A stretch of DNA of 14,074 nt, taken from NCBI GenBank assembly GCA_022865965.1, contig JALHTS010000121.1:1-14074 (forward strand). The letters run 5' to 3'. The notes under the pieces are model-generated. The model had not been told where the DNA came from and did no database searches. It saw only the letters and a list, made by a program, of their open reading frames with translations. Shown here in pieces: positions 7,221 to 14,074 of the stretch; within the stretch, counting starts at the first letter, position 1, and each line of letters opens with the position of its first letter. The stretch is from Ignavibacteriaceae bacterium (lineage in GTDB: Bacteria; Bacteroidota; Ignavibacteria; Ignavibacteriales; Ignavibacteriaceae). Position numbers and translations under genes: made by a program.

Positions 7221-7343
7221 TTTTGAACTTGCGACCTTCCCAATTTCGGGCAGGCGTTCTAATCCGCCTTTAGGCGAGACTCCGTGCTTTGCACGAGCCA
7301 AACTGAACAGAGTTTATACCGATGTAATTCGGTAACCCCGTAT
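7221..7343 (-). pseudogene. Degenerate tRNA-Asp copy 1 with palindromic insertions
   Basis: On the minus strand this keeps, in tRNA order, GGGGT of the acceptor, GTTCAGTTTGG of the D-arm, TTAGAACGCCTG into the anticodon stem, and AGGTCGCAAGTTCAA of the variable/T-arm. It lacks the rest of the T-arm and the acceptor 3' strand. Hairpin segments interrupt it: one in the acceptor region (arms TACCGA/TCGGTA), two adjacent ones in the D-loop (CGCCT/AGGCG and CGTGC/GCACG), and a decayed one replacing the anticodon loop (7239-7250). With no anticodon loop or 3' acceptor, it cannot be a working tRNA. Confidence 0.8.
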
Positions 7344-7358
7344 ATTTTTATTTCTTCC

Positions 7359-7485
7359 TTTTGAACTCGCGACCTTCCCGATTTTATCGGGGCAGGCGTT
7401 CTAATCCGCCTTTAGGCGGGACTTCGTGCTTTGCACGAGCCAAACTAAACAGAGTTTATACCGATGTAATTCGGTAACCCCGTAT
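7359..7485 (-). pseudogene. Degenerate tRNA-Asp copy 2 with palindromic insertions
   Basis: A tandem copy of 7221-7343 at a 138-142 nt offset. The same four hairpin segments sit at the same places, including CCGCCT/AGGCGG and CGTGC/GCACG. The anticodon palindrome is intact here: CCCGAT-TTT-ATCGGG at 7377-7391. The D-arm reads GTTTAGTTTGG, one base changed from the real tRNA. The spacer before the copy (TATTTCTTCCTTTTGAAC) also matches that of the other copy, so the unit was duplicated after the insertions. Confidence 0.8.
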
Positions 7486-7501
7486 CTTTAATTTTAGTTC
7501 A

Positions 7502-7521
7502 AAACCTTCTTAAAAAGGCTT
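7502..7521 (-). terminator. Weak possible terminator after pfkA
   Basis: Arms 7502-7508 and 7515-7521 can pair over 7 bp (one G-T wobble on the minus strand) around a 6 nt loop, followed by only four T before GAAC. It lies about 45 nt beyond the pfkA stop. The stem is weak, so partial readthrough into the tRNA region is possible. Confidence 0.35.
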
Positions 7522-7567
7522 ACAAATATATATTTTGCCGTTTCTAAATGCAATATTGTAAGAGTAA

Positions 7568-8683
7568 TTATTCTAATTCAACACCGAATGATATTCCAAC
7601 TGAACGAGCAGCGAAAACTGCTTGTGTATCCGGCTGAACTAATTTTTGCTTAGAAATTGCATCAATAATTTTTACAGGTTTAATATCGCTGCCTTTTAGA
7701 GCCACCATATAACCAAATTTTTTCCTTGCAACCAAATCGATTGCATAAGCTCCGAATTTTGTGGATAGAATTCTGTCAAATGGTGTCGGGCTGCCACCTC
7801 TTTGCAAATGTCCGAGTACAGTAACTCTTGTTTCTCTACCGGTATTAATTTCAATTTTTCTAGCAACAACTTCACCGATTCCGCCTAATCTGACAGGATC
7901 AGTTCTTTTAATATCTTGTTCTTTTGTAACCATTTTTTCACCAATAGCCCTGGCACCTTCAGAAACGCAAACTAAACTGAACCTTTTACCCATCAACTCC
8001 CGCTGCTTAATCTTATCATAAATTTTTTCCCAGGAGAAGGGCATTTCAGGAATCAATATAATATCTGCACCGCCAGATAATCCTCCGTTCAGTGCAATCC
8101 AACCGGCATATCTTCCCATTACTTCACAAACAATTACTCTATGATGGGAGGAAGCTGTAGTATGTAACCTGTCTAAAGCCATCGATACTACGTAAACAGC
8201 AGAATCATGCCCGAATGTTAAATCAGTTGCATCGAGATCGTTATCAATTGTCTTTGGTACACCAATTACGTTTAACCCAAGCTGACTTAATTTGTTACAG
8301 ATGTGCATTGTTCCATCACCGCCGATAGCAATTAAAGCATCAAGATTCCAGGCTTCATAATTTTCAACAGCTTGTTTAGATTTATCCAAAATTTCAATTT
8401 TATCATTTCTTAGAACTGGCCAATGAGAAGGGTCACCTTTATTTGATGAGCCTAAAATAGTTCCACCCCTGGCAAGTATTCCGGAAACATCTTCATTACG
8501 CAACTCTCGTGCTTTACCTTCAACCAATCCTTCGAAACCATCCATGATACCAAACACACTCATTCCTAAATCTTGAGCCGGTTTAGTAACACCTCTTATT
8601 ACAGCATTTAGTCCGGGACAATCACCCCCGCCGGTCAAAACGCCAATACGTCTGATCTTTGTTCTTGAATTCATTTTAGTCAA
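7568..8683 (-). CDS. pfkA: 6-phosphofructokinase (group III-type active site)
   Basis: Phosphorylates fructose 6-phosphate to fructose 1,6-bisphosphate in glycolysis (cytoplasm). The 371-residue protein has the family motifs in order: GGDCPGLNAVIRG (19-31), GGDGT (121-125), PKTIDND (143-149, with catalytic Asp147), MGR (189-191) and GHLQRGGSP (291-299). The Gly of GGDG (Gly124, E. coli Gly104) is typical of ATP enzymes, whereas Lys144 (E. coli Gly124) is typical of pyrophosphate enzymes; the mix matches group III PFKs, so the phosphoryl donor should not be assumed. The start is a TTG at 8683 with AGAAAGGA 5 nt before it; an ATG at 8674 is in frame but 14 nt from that site. The site lies in the last codons of rnhC, 2 nt upstream, so the genes are probably translationally linked. 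Confidence 0.95.
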   Translation of the reverse strand: MTKMNSRTKIRRIGVLTGGGDCPGLNAVIRGVTKPAQDLGMSVFGIMDGFEGLVEGKARELRNEDVSGILARGGTILGSSNKGDPSHWPVLRNDKIEILDKSKQAVENYEAWNLDALIAIGGDGTMHICNKLSQLGLNVIGVPKTIDNDLDATDLTFGHDSAVYVVSMALDRLHTTASSHHRVIVCEVMGRYAGWIALNGGLSGGADIILIPEMPFSWEKIYDKIKQRELMGKRFSLVCVSEGARAIGEKMVTKEQDIKRTDPVRLGGIGEVVARKIEINTGRETRVTVLGHLQRGGSPTPFDRILSTKFGAYAIDLVARKKFGYMVALKGSDIKPVKIIDAISKQKLVQPDTQAVFAARSVGISFGVELE

Positions 8684-8685
8684 AG

Positions 8686-9618
8686 CTATCCTTTCTTAAG
8701 GTTTGAATAATTCACATAATTCTTAAAATGCAATTTAACTAATTTCGATAAAAATTCGGTTCCATTTTTTGATGCAATTTTATCCAATGTGATATTAACA
8801 ACATCACCGGCACCTTTTGGAATTTCAAATTTTAATTCTTTAGTTGTTTTAGTAAACCAATTTAACATTTTATCCCGTGCTAATATTGAAGCGGCTGCAA
8901 CGGCAGTAAAACGTTCAGCTTTAGTTGTTTGAATTAAATTTATGTCTATCTTCTTTTTTGCAAGTTCAGAGATTATTAATCCTTCATCACCAAATTTATC
9001 ACTTATTGCGGTTGTAGCATTATTCTTCAAAAATATATTTTCTATCGCTTTGGAATGTCCCCACGCAAGAAGTTTATTTAAATTTTTAAATGAATCATAT
9101 AATTGATTATACTTCTCCGGATTGATAGCAACAACATTTCTAAAATTTTCAGGAATGATCTTTCTTATTTGTTTTGAAATGATTTTAATCTGTTCATCGG
9201 TTAATTGTTTGCTATCTTTTACTCCGATTTGTTTTAGCTCATTTAGGGTTATTTGATCAGCATAAACAGCGGCAATTACCAAAGGACCGAAGAAATCTCC
9301 TTTACCGGATTCGTCAGTACCGATATACTCTTCCGGCTCACTGATTTTTTCACCAATTGAATCAAATAAGCCTTCTCCAACAGCAACCTTTTTTACCTTA
9401 ATATATGTTTCACAGTGAATATCACCCTGTATAATTGTGGATACTCCTTTTTTACCAAAGTAGACAAGCACTTTTACTTTTTCTTTGAAATTTTGAACAT
9501 TTAATTCATAATTGTGCTGTTTTTCTTCAATATTTGATATTTTTAGTCCCTGGCTCGCTAATTGGGTATATATTTCCTGAATTCGAGAAAATGCTTTTAA
9601 TTTGAGATTTGATAACAT
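8686..9618 (-). CDS. rnhC: Ribonuclease HIII
   Basis: Cleaves the RNA strand of RNA-DNA hybrids such as R-loops and primers. Numbered from the TTG at 9627, the family signature TDESGKGDFFGP is at 104-115 with Asp105 and Glu106; Asp210 (in AISDKFGDEG) and the SILARDK segment (247-253) supply further active-site residues. The DESGKGD form and the N-terminal domain of about 95 residues (TBP-like, substrate-binding) separate it from RNase HII, which has DEAGRG and lacks that domain. I chose the ATG at 9618, giving 310 residues. The open frame extends three codons to a TTG at 9627, and neither has a clear ribosome-binding site. It is the first gene of a rnhC-pfkA pair, divergent from the small exported-protein gene at 9731. 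Confidence 0.93.
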   Translation of the reverse strand: MLSNLKLKAFSRIQEIYTQLASQGLKISNIEEKQHNYELNVQNFKEKVKVLVYFGKKGVSTIIQGDIHCETYIKVKKVAVGEGLFDSIGEKISEPEEYIGTDESGKGDFFGPLVIAAVYADQITLNELKQIGVKDSKQLTDEQIKIISKQIRKIIPENFRNVVAINPEKYNQLYDSFKNLNKLLAWGHSKAIENIFLKNNATTAISDKFGDEGLIISELAKKKIDINLIQTTKAERFTAVAAASILARDKMLNWFTKTTKELKFEIPKGAGDVVNITLDKIASKNGTEFLSKLVKLHFKNYVNYSNLKKG

Positions 9619-9730
9619 ATTACGCAATAATTTTGAGTGACAAAAGTAATCATAAAACGATAAGTATTGAAATTTTAGTTAAAATTGTTTTACCTTTAAG
9701 TAGTTAAATAATAATACCAAGGAGAAGAAG

Positions 9731-10072
9731 ATGAAAACTCTGAATAAAATAAATCTTTTTATTACCATTACAGGATTTATATTTTTAATATCATCAGCAA
9801 CTGTTTTTGCACAAGTTGAAGAAAAGTCAAATGATGAACTGGTTAAATCGATGACTGAAAATCTAAAACAAAAAATCCTGCTAAGTAATGAGCAAGCAGT
9901 TAAAGTAAAAGCGATATTAAGTGAATATGTTTCAAATAAAAATGCAACTGAACAAGATTTAAAATCTGCTCAGCAAAAACTTGAAAATCTGTTGGACAAT
10001 AAACAAAAGATGAAATACAATATTCTTAAAAACGAATGGTGGAAAAATTTAAAACCAGTAAGCAAACAATAG
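9731..10072 (+). CDS. Small exported helical protein of unknown function
   Basis: A 113-residue protein with a clear signal peptide: basic start, hydrophobic core at about 9-22, and cleavage expected after TVFA (residue 27), leaving Gln28 first. The mature part of about 86 residues is charged and almost entirely helical by composition, with LKQKILLSNEQAVKVKAIL followed by a Gln/Lys-rich helix and a WWKNLKP end. The layout of a helix with LS-x-EQ and then long amphipathic helices recalls small periplasmic Spy/CpxP (LTXXQ)-like proteins, but the defining motif is not intact, so I do not assign it. A strong AAGGAG lies 7 nt before the ATG, and a good terminator follows the stop. It is a single-gene transcript. 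Confidence 0.75.
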   Translation: MKTLNKINLFITITGFIFLISSATVFAQVEEKSNDELVKSMTENLKQKILLSNEQAVKVKAILSEYVSNKNATEQDLKSAQQKLENLLDNKQKMKYNILKNEWWKNLKPVSKQ

Positions 10073-10089
10073 TTTATTCTAAATTTATT

Positions 10090-10116
10090 AAACCCGGTCT
10101 GTTTGATCGGGTTTTT
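10090..10116 (+). terminator. Rho-independent terminator of the small exported-protein gene
   Basis: Ten-base arms AAACCCGGTC (10090-10099) and GATCGGGTTT (10105-10114), one G-T pair, loop of 5, then T-rich (to 10116 and beyond). It begins 18 nt after the stop. The T-tract overlaps the stop codon of the convergent RlpA-like gene at 10115, so the two genes are packed end to end. Confidence 0.85.
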
Positions 10117-10531
10117 ATTTTCCCCATTCAATAACTTCTATTCGAACTTCAACAATTCCATCTCTTATCATATCAATTTCTTTTGCTGCTCCATATGATA
10201 GGTCAATTATTCTGTTTTTAAAATCCGGCATACGATCATTAATTCTAACCTTAACTATTTTATTATTTTTAAGGTTAGTAACCTTTACTACTGTTCCAAA
10301 GGGAAAATTACGATGAGCAGCGGTTAATTTGTTCATATCATAAATTTCACCGCTCGCAGTTTTTCTACCATGAAATTCATCGGCATAATATGAAGCTGTT
10401 CCGTTAAAAATAGTTGTGCCCGTAGGATATTTTATTCTGCTTCCGTCAGAATCTGATTCATTAGTGAATCTTGGTGTAGAGCTGCAGCCAATAAGAATCA
10501 GAACCAAGAGTATATGAGGTATGAATTTCAT
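10115..10531 (-). CDS. rlpA: RlpA-like lipoprotein (double-psi beta-barrel, putative septal lytic transglycosylase)
   Basis: RlpA proteins act in the envelope on peptidoglycan, in P. aeruginosa as a lytic transglycosylase on denuded glycan strands. This 138-residue protein has a lipoprotein signal with LIGC (Cys16) and one double-psi beta-barrel domain (about 43-134): GTASYYADEFHGRKTASGE, then LTAAH, PFGT, VRINDR and RIIDLS. His73 and Asp99 fall at the positions and 26-residue spacing of the catalytic pair of P. aeruginosa RlpA (His131, Asp157). The usual INDRGP is INDRMP here, followed by DFKNR. There is no SPOR domain, so it lacks the usual septal targeting module. It is the last gene of a probable three-gene unit, starting 10 nt after rsmE, with no strong ribosome-binding site. 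Confidence 0.9.
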   Translation of the reverse strand: MKFIPHILLVLILIGCSSTPRFTNESDSDGSRIKYPTGTTIFNGTASYYADEFHGRKTASGEIYDMNKLTAAHRNFPFGTVVKVTNLKNNKIVKVRINDRMPDFKNRIIDLSYGAAKEIDMIRDGIVEVRIEVIEWGK

Positions 10532-10541
10532 TATCTAAACT

Positions 10542-11231
10542 TTAACAAATTATTGAAGCACATTTAACAATTGCAGTTTCTGAACGCAAACGATTTTCTG
10601 CAAGACTGAAAACTTTAGAAAAGTAAGATAGCTCTTCTTCCATAAATCCACCCTCAGGTCCGAAAATAAAATAATAATTTACATCGGACTTTATTATCTC
10701 TTTACTGAATATATTCTTTCCACTTTGATCAAATATAATTTTTTCTCCATCAAGATTCAGTAATTCTTTTAGATTTTCTGTTGATTCTAATTTCGGGAGA
10801 TATGCGCGGAGAGATTGCTTCATAGCAGAAAGAAGAGTTTTATTCCACTTTTCAATATTCTTAAATTTAGCAACCGAACGATTTGAGTTAAAAATAATGA
10901 AATTTGTTATACCCAATTCTGTGCACTTCTCTAATGCAAATTTGAACCGATCGGGATTCTTCAACAACGGTAAAGCAAATGTAATGTTGCTTAGTTTGTT
11001 TTTATATTTTTTCCGCTCTACTATTTCTGCGCTTAAGCTATCTTTCAAAATCTTTTTTATCGTACAAATAAAAATATTTCCTTTACCATCGGTAATAAAA
11101 ATCTCATTGCTTTCTTTATTACGCATAACTTTCACGGCGTGATGGAATTCATCACCGGTTAAATTTATCGTATCATCATCAGTTTTTATTGATGATGAAT
11201 AATAAAGTTCTATGTTAGAAAGATATTCCAA
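10542..11231 (-). CDS. rsmE: 16S rRNA (uracil1498-N3)-methyltransferase
   Basis: Methylates U1498 of 16S rRNA in the 30S subunit using S-adenosylmethionine. The 229-residue length is close to normal for the family. Residues 1-75 are the PUA-like RNA-binding domain with GDEFHHAVKVMR (26-37). The rest is a SPOUT knotted domain with KCTELGI (102-108), MKQSLRAYLP (137-146), FGPEGGF (190-196) and the knot motif RLRSETA (214-220). The start is unusual: the only in-frame start is a TTG at 11231, because an in-frame TAG lies just upstream. That start overlaps the end of the Omp85 gene by 17 nt, so translation is probably coupled to it. No Shine-Dalgarno site is visible. Confidence 0.93.
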   Translation of the reverse strand: MEYLSNIELYYSSSIKTDDDTINLTGDEFHHAVKVMRNKESNEIFITDGKGNIFICTIKKILKDSLSAEIVERKKYKNKLSNITFALPLLKNPDRFKFALEKCTELGITNFIIFNSNRSVAKFKNIEKWNKTLLSAMKQSLRAYLPKLESTENLKELLNLDGEKIIFDQSGKNIFSKEIIKSDVNYYFIFGPEGGFMEEELSYFSKVFSLAENRLRSETAIVKCASIIC

Positions 11232-12543
11232 GGTCTAAAATAATTTCCGATTGTCTTAATTCGTTAATTGCATATTCAACTCTGGCAGCATAGTAAGGAA
11301 GTATAAGCACTGTGATTCCTGCACCATAACCACTTTTAAAGTGGTTTAAACTTATGGAAGAATTTCTCATTTGTACAGCTCCTGCATCGCCGAATACTTG
11401 AGCATATAAAGCGAAGCGATACGATAAAAGCTGCTTGGGTATAATAGGAATAAAATCCAGATTGATATGCAATTCTTCAATTATTGGATAATAAAGTTCC
11501 ATAGAAGTCAGGTAAGAATGATTGCCTTCAAAATTCTGACTGAAGAATCCTCTGATTTTATCCTCCAACCCGATTATTGAATTATCGTAATAAGGTACCT
11601 TATTGCCAAAAGTAAATCGACTTGTAAATCTCCACTTAAAGAGCAGTCTTTCAATCAAAGGATTGAAGCTTCTAAAATCTAATCTGGCAACGTTGTAATT
11701 GATATCATTTATTCCCATCCCTTTAAATATGTAACTAGTATTTACATAGAATCCGTTTTTAGGAAACTGAATTAGATCACGTGTATCGTACTGATAACTG
11801 ATACCGACCACAAACATTCTGTCGATTCTCTCGTTTGAAGCATTTATCCCTTCTATATAAAAAGGAGTTTCAATGTAGTTGTAACTAAGTCCAACAGCTA
11901 ACTTGTGAAACAATTCAAATCTTCTTCCTATTTCTATATCAGAGAAAATTACTTTCTGCTCAAACGCACCCCCAACCAGATTTTCGGCAATTAAACTTTT
12001 GTTAGATACATTTGCATATCCAACTCTTATTAAGAAAAAGATATTTTCGTTGCCAATAGAATTGGGATTATAATAAGAGAGCGTATAGGTTGGATCATAA
12101 CCAAACGACAGAACTGCTGATAAAGTCTCATTTCTACCACGAAAATTCTTCACAATAAGGTTCATACCAAAAGATAATTTTTCCCAATCTCCCTCTTTGA
12201 TATTCACAAATGGAATTGGATAAATGTACCAGCTTTCTTCAACCATTATGTTTAAGATATTTAGGTTTTCGTTCAGCTCAGGTGCTAAAGTAACCTTATT
12301 AAAAATACCAAGGCTGTAAATTCTTTCGCGGTTATATTGTGCGGTTTTATAACTTATTGTATCACCAGTTTGAAATGTAAGTTCCCTAGTAATTATAAAT
12401 TCCTCAGTGATATCATTTCCCATTATAACAATTGAATCTACTTTGAAAGGATATAGTGCAATATTTACACTATCCTTTGTTTGTGCAAAAGATAAAAATG
12501 AAAAAGCAAAAAAGTATATTAAGATTAAAAAGTGTTTTGTCAT
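11215..12543 (-). CDS. Omp85-family outer-membrane protein with a single POTRA domain
   Basis: A 442-residue outer-membrane barrel. It has a signal peptide at 1-20 (SFLSFA then Gln21), one POTRA-like domain at about 33-104 (VDSIVIMGNDITEEFI, then GDTISYKTAQYNRERIYSLG and a beta strand), and a 16-strand-type barrel to the end. The barrel carries YDTRDLIQFPKNGF (251-264), the Omp85 loop-6 motif as IRGF (330-333), FGDAGAV (384-390), and a C-terminal Phe as the last residue of the beta-signal. Canonical BamA has five POTRA domains and TamA three, so this is a short relative whose job (assembly, transport or lipid handling) is not known. The ATG at 12543 has no strong ribosome-binding site. It leads a unit with rsmE (17 nt overlap) and the RlpA-like gene. 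Confidence 0.88.
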   Translation of the reverse strand: MTKHFLILIYFFAFSFLSFAQTKDSVNIALYPFKVDSIVIMGNDITEEFIITRELTFQTGDTISYKTAQYNRERIYSLGIFNKVTLAPELNENLNILNIMVEESWYIYPIPFVNIKEGDWEKLSFGMNLIVKNFRGRNETLSAVLSFGYDPTYTLSYYNPNSIGNENIFFLIRVGYANVSNKSLIAENLVGGAFEQKVIFSDIEIGRRFELFHKLAVGLSYNYIETPFYIEGINASNERIDRMFVVGISYQYDTRDLIQFPKNGFYVNTSYIFKGMGINDINYNVARLDFRSFNPLIERLLFKWRFTSRFTFGNKVPYYDNSIIGLEDKIRGFFSQNFEGNHSYLTSMELYYPIIEELHINLDFIPIIPKQLLSYRFALYAQVFGDAGAVQMRNSSISLNHFKSGYGAGITVLILPYYAARVEYAINELRQSEIILDLGISF

Positions 12544-12607
12544 TTAATAAAAAATGCAATATGAAAGTATTATTTTTTTTGTAAGAATAATGAAAACGAA
12601 AATAATA

Positions 12608-12630
12608 AGCCGCTCTAAAACTAAGCGGCT
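12608..12630 (-). terminator. Probable terminator after gcvP
   Basis: A perfect 7 bp GC-rich stem (AGCCGCT / AGCGGCT) with a 9 nt loop, starting 22 nt after the gcvP stop. On the minus strand it is followed by TTATTATTTTCGTTTT, T-rich but not an unbroken run. It would separate gcvP from the Omp85 gene. Confidence 0.6.
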
Positions 12631-12652
12631 GAATATTATAATTATTTATGAA

Positions 12653-14074
12653 TCAGTCTGAGAAATAAATTTGTTCTTCCGCATATTCGGAAACAGGCAA
12701 ACAACTGCATACAAGATTTCTATCTCCATAAGCGTTATCAATCCTGGCAACTGACGCCCAGAATTTATTTTTCCTTATCCATGGTAAAGGATAACCAGCT
12801 TTTTCCCTGCTGTAAGGGAAATTCCATTTATCCGAGCACACCATTTGAATTGTATGCGGTGCATTTTTTAGGACATTGTTAGTCTGATTTGCAAGTCCTT
12901 GTTCAATTTCTTTTATCTCACTTTTTATTGAAATCAATGCTTCACAAAACCGATCCAGTTCAAGCTTCGATTCACTTTCAGTAGGTTCTACCATTAAAGT
13001 ACCAGCAACCGGAAATGATACTGTTGGTGCATGAAATCCATAGTCCATTAGTCGCTTTGCAATATCTTCAACTTCTATATGAGCTGATGTTTTAAATTCT
13101 CTCATATCAAAAATGAGTTCGTGCGCAACTCTTCCCTTAGTTCCGGTGTAAAGAACTTTGAAATGCTGTTCAAGTTTTGACTTAATATAATTAGCATTAA
13201 GAATAGCGATTTGCGTAGCTTCCTTTAAACCATCTGCCCCCATCATTTTTATGTATGCGTAAGAAATAATTAAAACTAATGCACTGCCCCACGGAGCTGA
13301 TGAAACTGCGGGGATAGAATTCTTTTTGTTTATTTCAATTATACTATGACCCGGCAGGAATGGAACTAAATGGTCTGCAACTCCTATTGGACCCATTCCC
13401 GGTCCGCCACCGCCGTGAGGAATACTAAATGTTTTATGAAGATTTAGATGACAAACGTCTGCACCAATCAAACCGGGAGTTGTTAATCCAACTTGTGCAT
13501 TAAGATTTGCACCATCCATATAAACCTGTCCGCCGTTAGCATGAATCAGTTCACATATTTCAATAATGCTTTCTTCAAAAACTCCGTGAGTTGAAGGATA
13601 AGTAACCATTAACGAAGAAAGATTATTTTTATTTTCATCAACTTTTTTCTTAAGATCTTCAATATCAATATTTCCGTGCGCGTCACAGTTAACTACTACT
13701 ACCTTCATACCAGCCATAACAGCACTTGCGGGATTTGTTCCATGTGCAGAAGAAGGTATAACGACAACGTTTCTGTGTCCTTTGCCTCTGCTTTCGTGAT
13801 AAGCCCGAATCACAGATAAACCTGCAAATTCTCCCTGAGCACCTGAATTTGGCTGCAGTGATACCGCTGAAAATCCTGTCAACTTTGCAAGATCACTTTC
13901 AAGTTCTCTGAATAATTGTCTATATCCTTCTGACTGATCAACAGGTACAAAAGGATGAAGTTCAGCGAACTCCGAAATCGTTATTCCTGCCATTTCTGCT
14001 GTTGCATTAAGTTTCATTGTACAGGAACCGAGCGGTATCATTGAATGAACTAAAGATAAATCTTTGTTCTCAAG
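12653..14074 (-). CDS. gcvP: Glycine dehydrogenase (decarboxylating), P protein, C-terminal half; 5' end beyond the right edge
   Basis: P protein of the glycine cleavage system: it decarboxylates glycine with pyridoxal phosphate and passes the aminomethyl group to lipoyl-GcvH. The last 473 codons are visible. The frame is open through the right edge, and [11 protein letters not shown] precedes the methionine at 14041, so that methionine is internal. Motifs are [35 protein letters not shown], and [18 protein letters not shown] with the PLP-binding Lys codon at 13433-13435. The tail with [13 protein letters not shown] and [15 protein letters not shown] is characteristic of the single-chain (about 950-residue) P protein rather than the split GcvPA/GcvPB form. 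I infer that about half of the gene lies to the right. No gcvT or gcvH is in the window, and no glycine riboswitch can be looked for because the 5' end is missing. Confidence 0.95.
   Translation of the reverse strand, partial: LENKDLSLVHSMIPLGSCTMKLNATAEMAGITISEFAELHPFVPVDQSEGYRQLFRELESDLAKLTGFSAVSLQPNSGAQGEFAGLSVIRAYHESRGKGHRNVVVIPSSAHGTNPASAVMAGMKVVVVNCDAHGNIDIEDLKKKVDENKNNLSSLMVTYPSTHGVFEESIIEICELIHANGGQVYMDGANLNAQVGLTTPGLIGADVCHLNLHKTFSIPHGGGGPGMGPIGVADHLVPFLPGHSIIEINKKNSIPAVSSAPWGSALVLIISYAYIKMMGADGLKEATQIAILNANYIKSKLEQHFKVLYTGTKGRVAHELIFDMREFKTSAHIEVEDIAKRLMDYGFHAPTVSFPVAGTLMVEPTESESKLELDRFCEALISIKSEIKEIEQGLANQTNNVLKNAPHTIQMVCSDKWNFPYSREKAGYPLPWIRKNKFWASVARIDNAYGDRNLVCSCLPVSEYAEEQIYFSD

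Noticed and set aside
7221..7485. The repeated palindromes read as a CRISPR array or as further functional tRNAs
   Set aside because: There are only two units, no unique spacers between identical repeats and no cas genes; the units lack a 3' acceptor strand and an anticodon loop.
12653..14041. Treating the methionine at 14041 as the start of a separate GcvPB subunit
   Set aside because: The frame continues upstream with [11 protein letters not shown], a conserved internal P-protein segment, and the C-terminal motifs are of the fused form.

Overview
The window is a 14 kb piece of an AT-rich bacterial chromosome, most likely from the Ignavibacteria/Bacteroidota (FCB) side of the tree. The clearest pointer is the 1056-residue secreted protein at 3577-6747, which ends in a type IX secretion (T9SS) sorting domain with the PNPFNP form common in Ignavibacteria. 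RNase HIII, a fused-type glycine dehydrogenase and a C-terminal-Phe Omp85 barrel fit that placement. Shine-Dalgarno sites are visible before several genes, and TTG starts are used. The lineage is inferred from gene content; no marker phylogeny was possible.

Layout, left to right. Positions 1-86 hold the signal peptide of a gene leaving the left edge (minus). A NYN-nuclease protein with an OST-HTH-like tail follows (160-903, minus), bracketed by two near-identical 27-28 nt direct repeats. Next are a decayed small ORF and an unrecognised membrane-anchored protein (1276-1944, plus). A degraded terminator plus tRNA 3' end carrying a palindrome lies at 1986-2070. After it come a beta-lactamase-fold lipoprotein (2161-3228, minus), the broken C-terminus of a tyrosine recombinase (3363-3521, plus), and the large GLUG/FnIII/T9SS protein (3577-6747, minus). 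This left half has the look of an accessory region: recombinase fossil, tRNA fossils, repeats, orphan genes.

Positions 7088-7485 are the most unusual part. A normal tRNA-Asp(GUC) with its terminator is preceded on the same strand by two tandem tRNA-Asp-derived copies. These copies lack the 3' acceptor end and carry short perfect or near-perfect palindromes in the acceptor, D and anticodon arms. One palindrome, TCCCGAT...ATCGGGA, recurs in the tRNA fossil about 5 kb away.

The right half is ordinary core genome. It has rnhC-pfkA (RNase HIII and 6-phosphofructokinase, 2 nt apart, minus), a small exported helical protein (plus), and a minus-strand cluster of a single-POTRA Omp85 barrel, rsmE and an RlpA-like lipoprotein. 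It ends with gcvP (glycine dehydrogenase, decarboxylating), which runs off the right edge. The genes cover glycolysis, one-carbon metabolism, RNA-DNA hybrid removal, rRNA methylation and envelope biogenesis; beyond the two tight gene pairs I see no shared pathway.

I did not find a convincing new defence or biosynthetic system. The best candidate for something undescribed is the palindrome-expanded pseudo-tRNA array and its link to the tRNA fossil and recombinase remnant.
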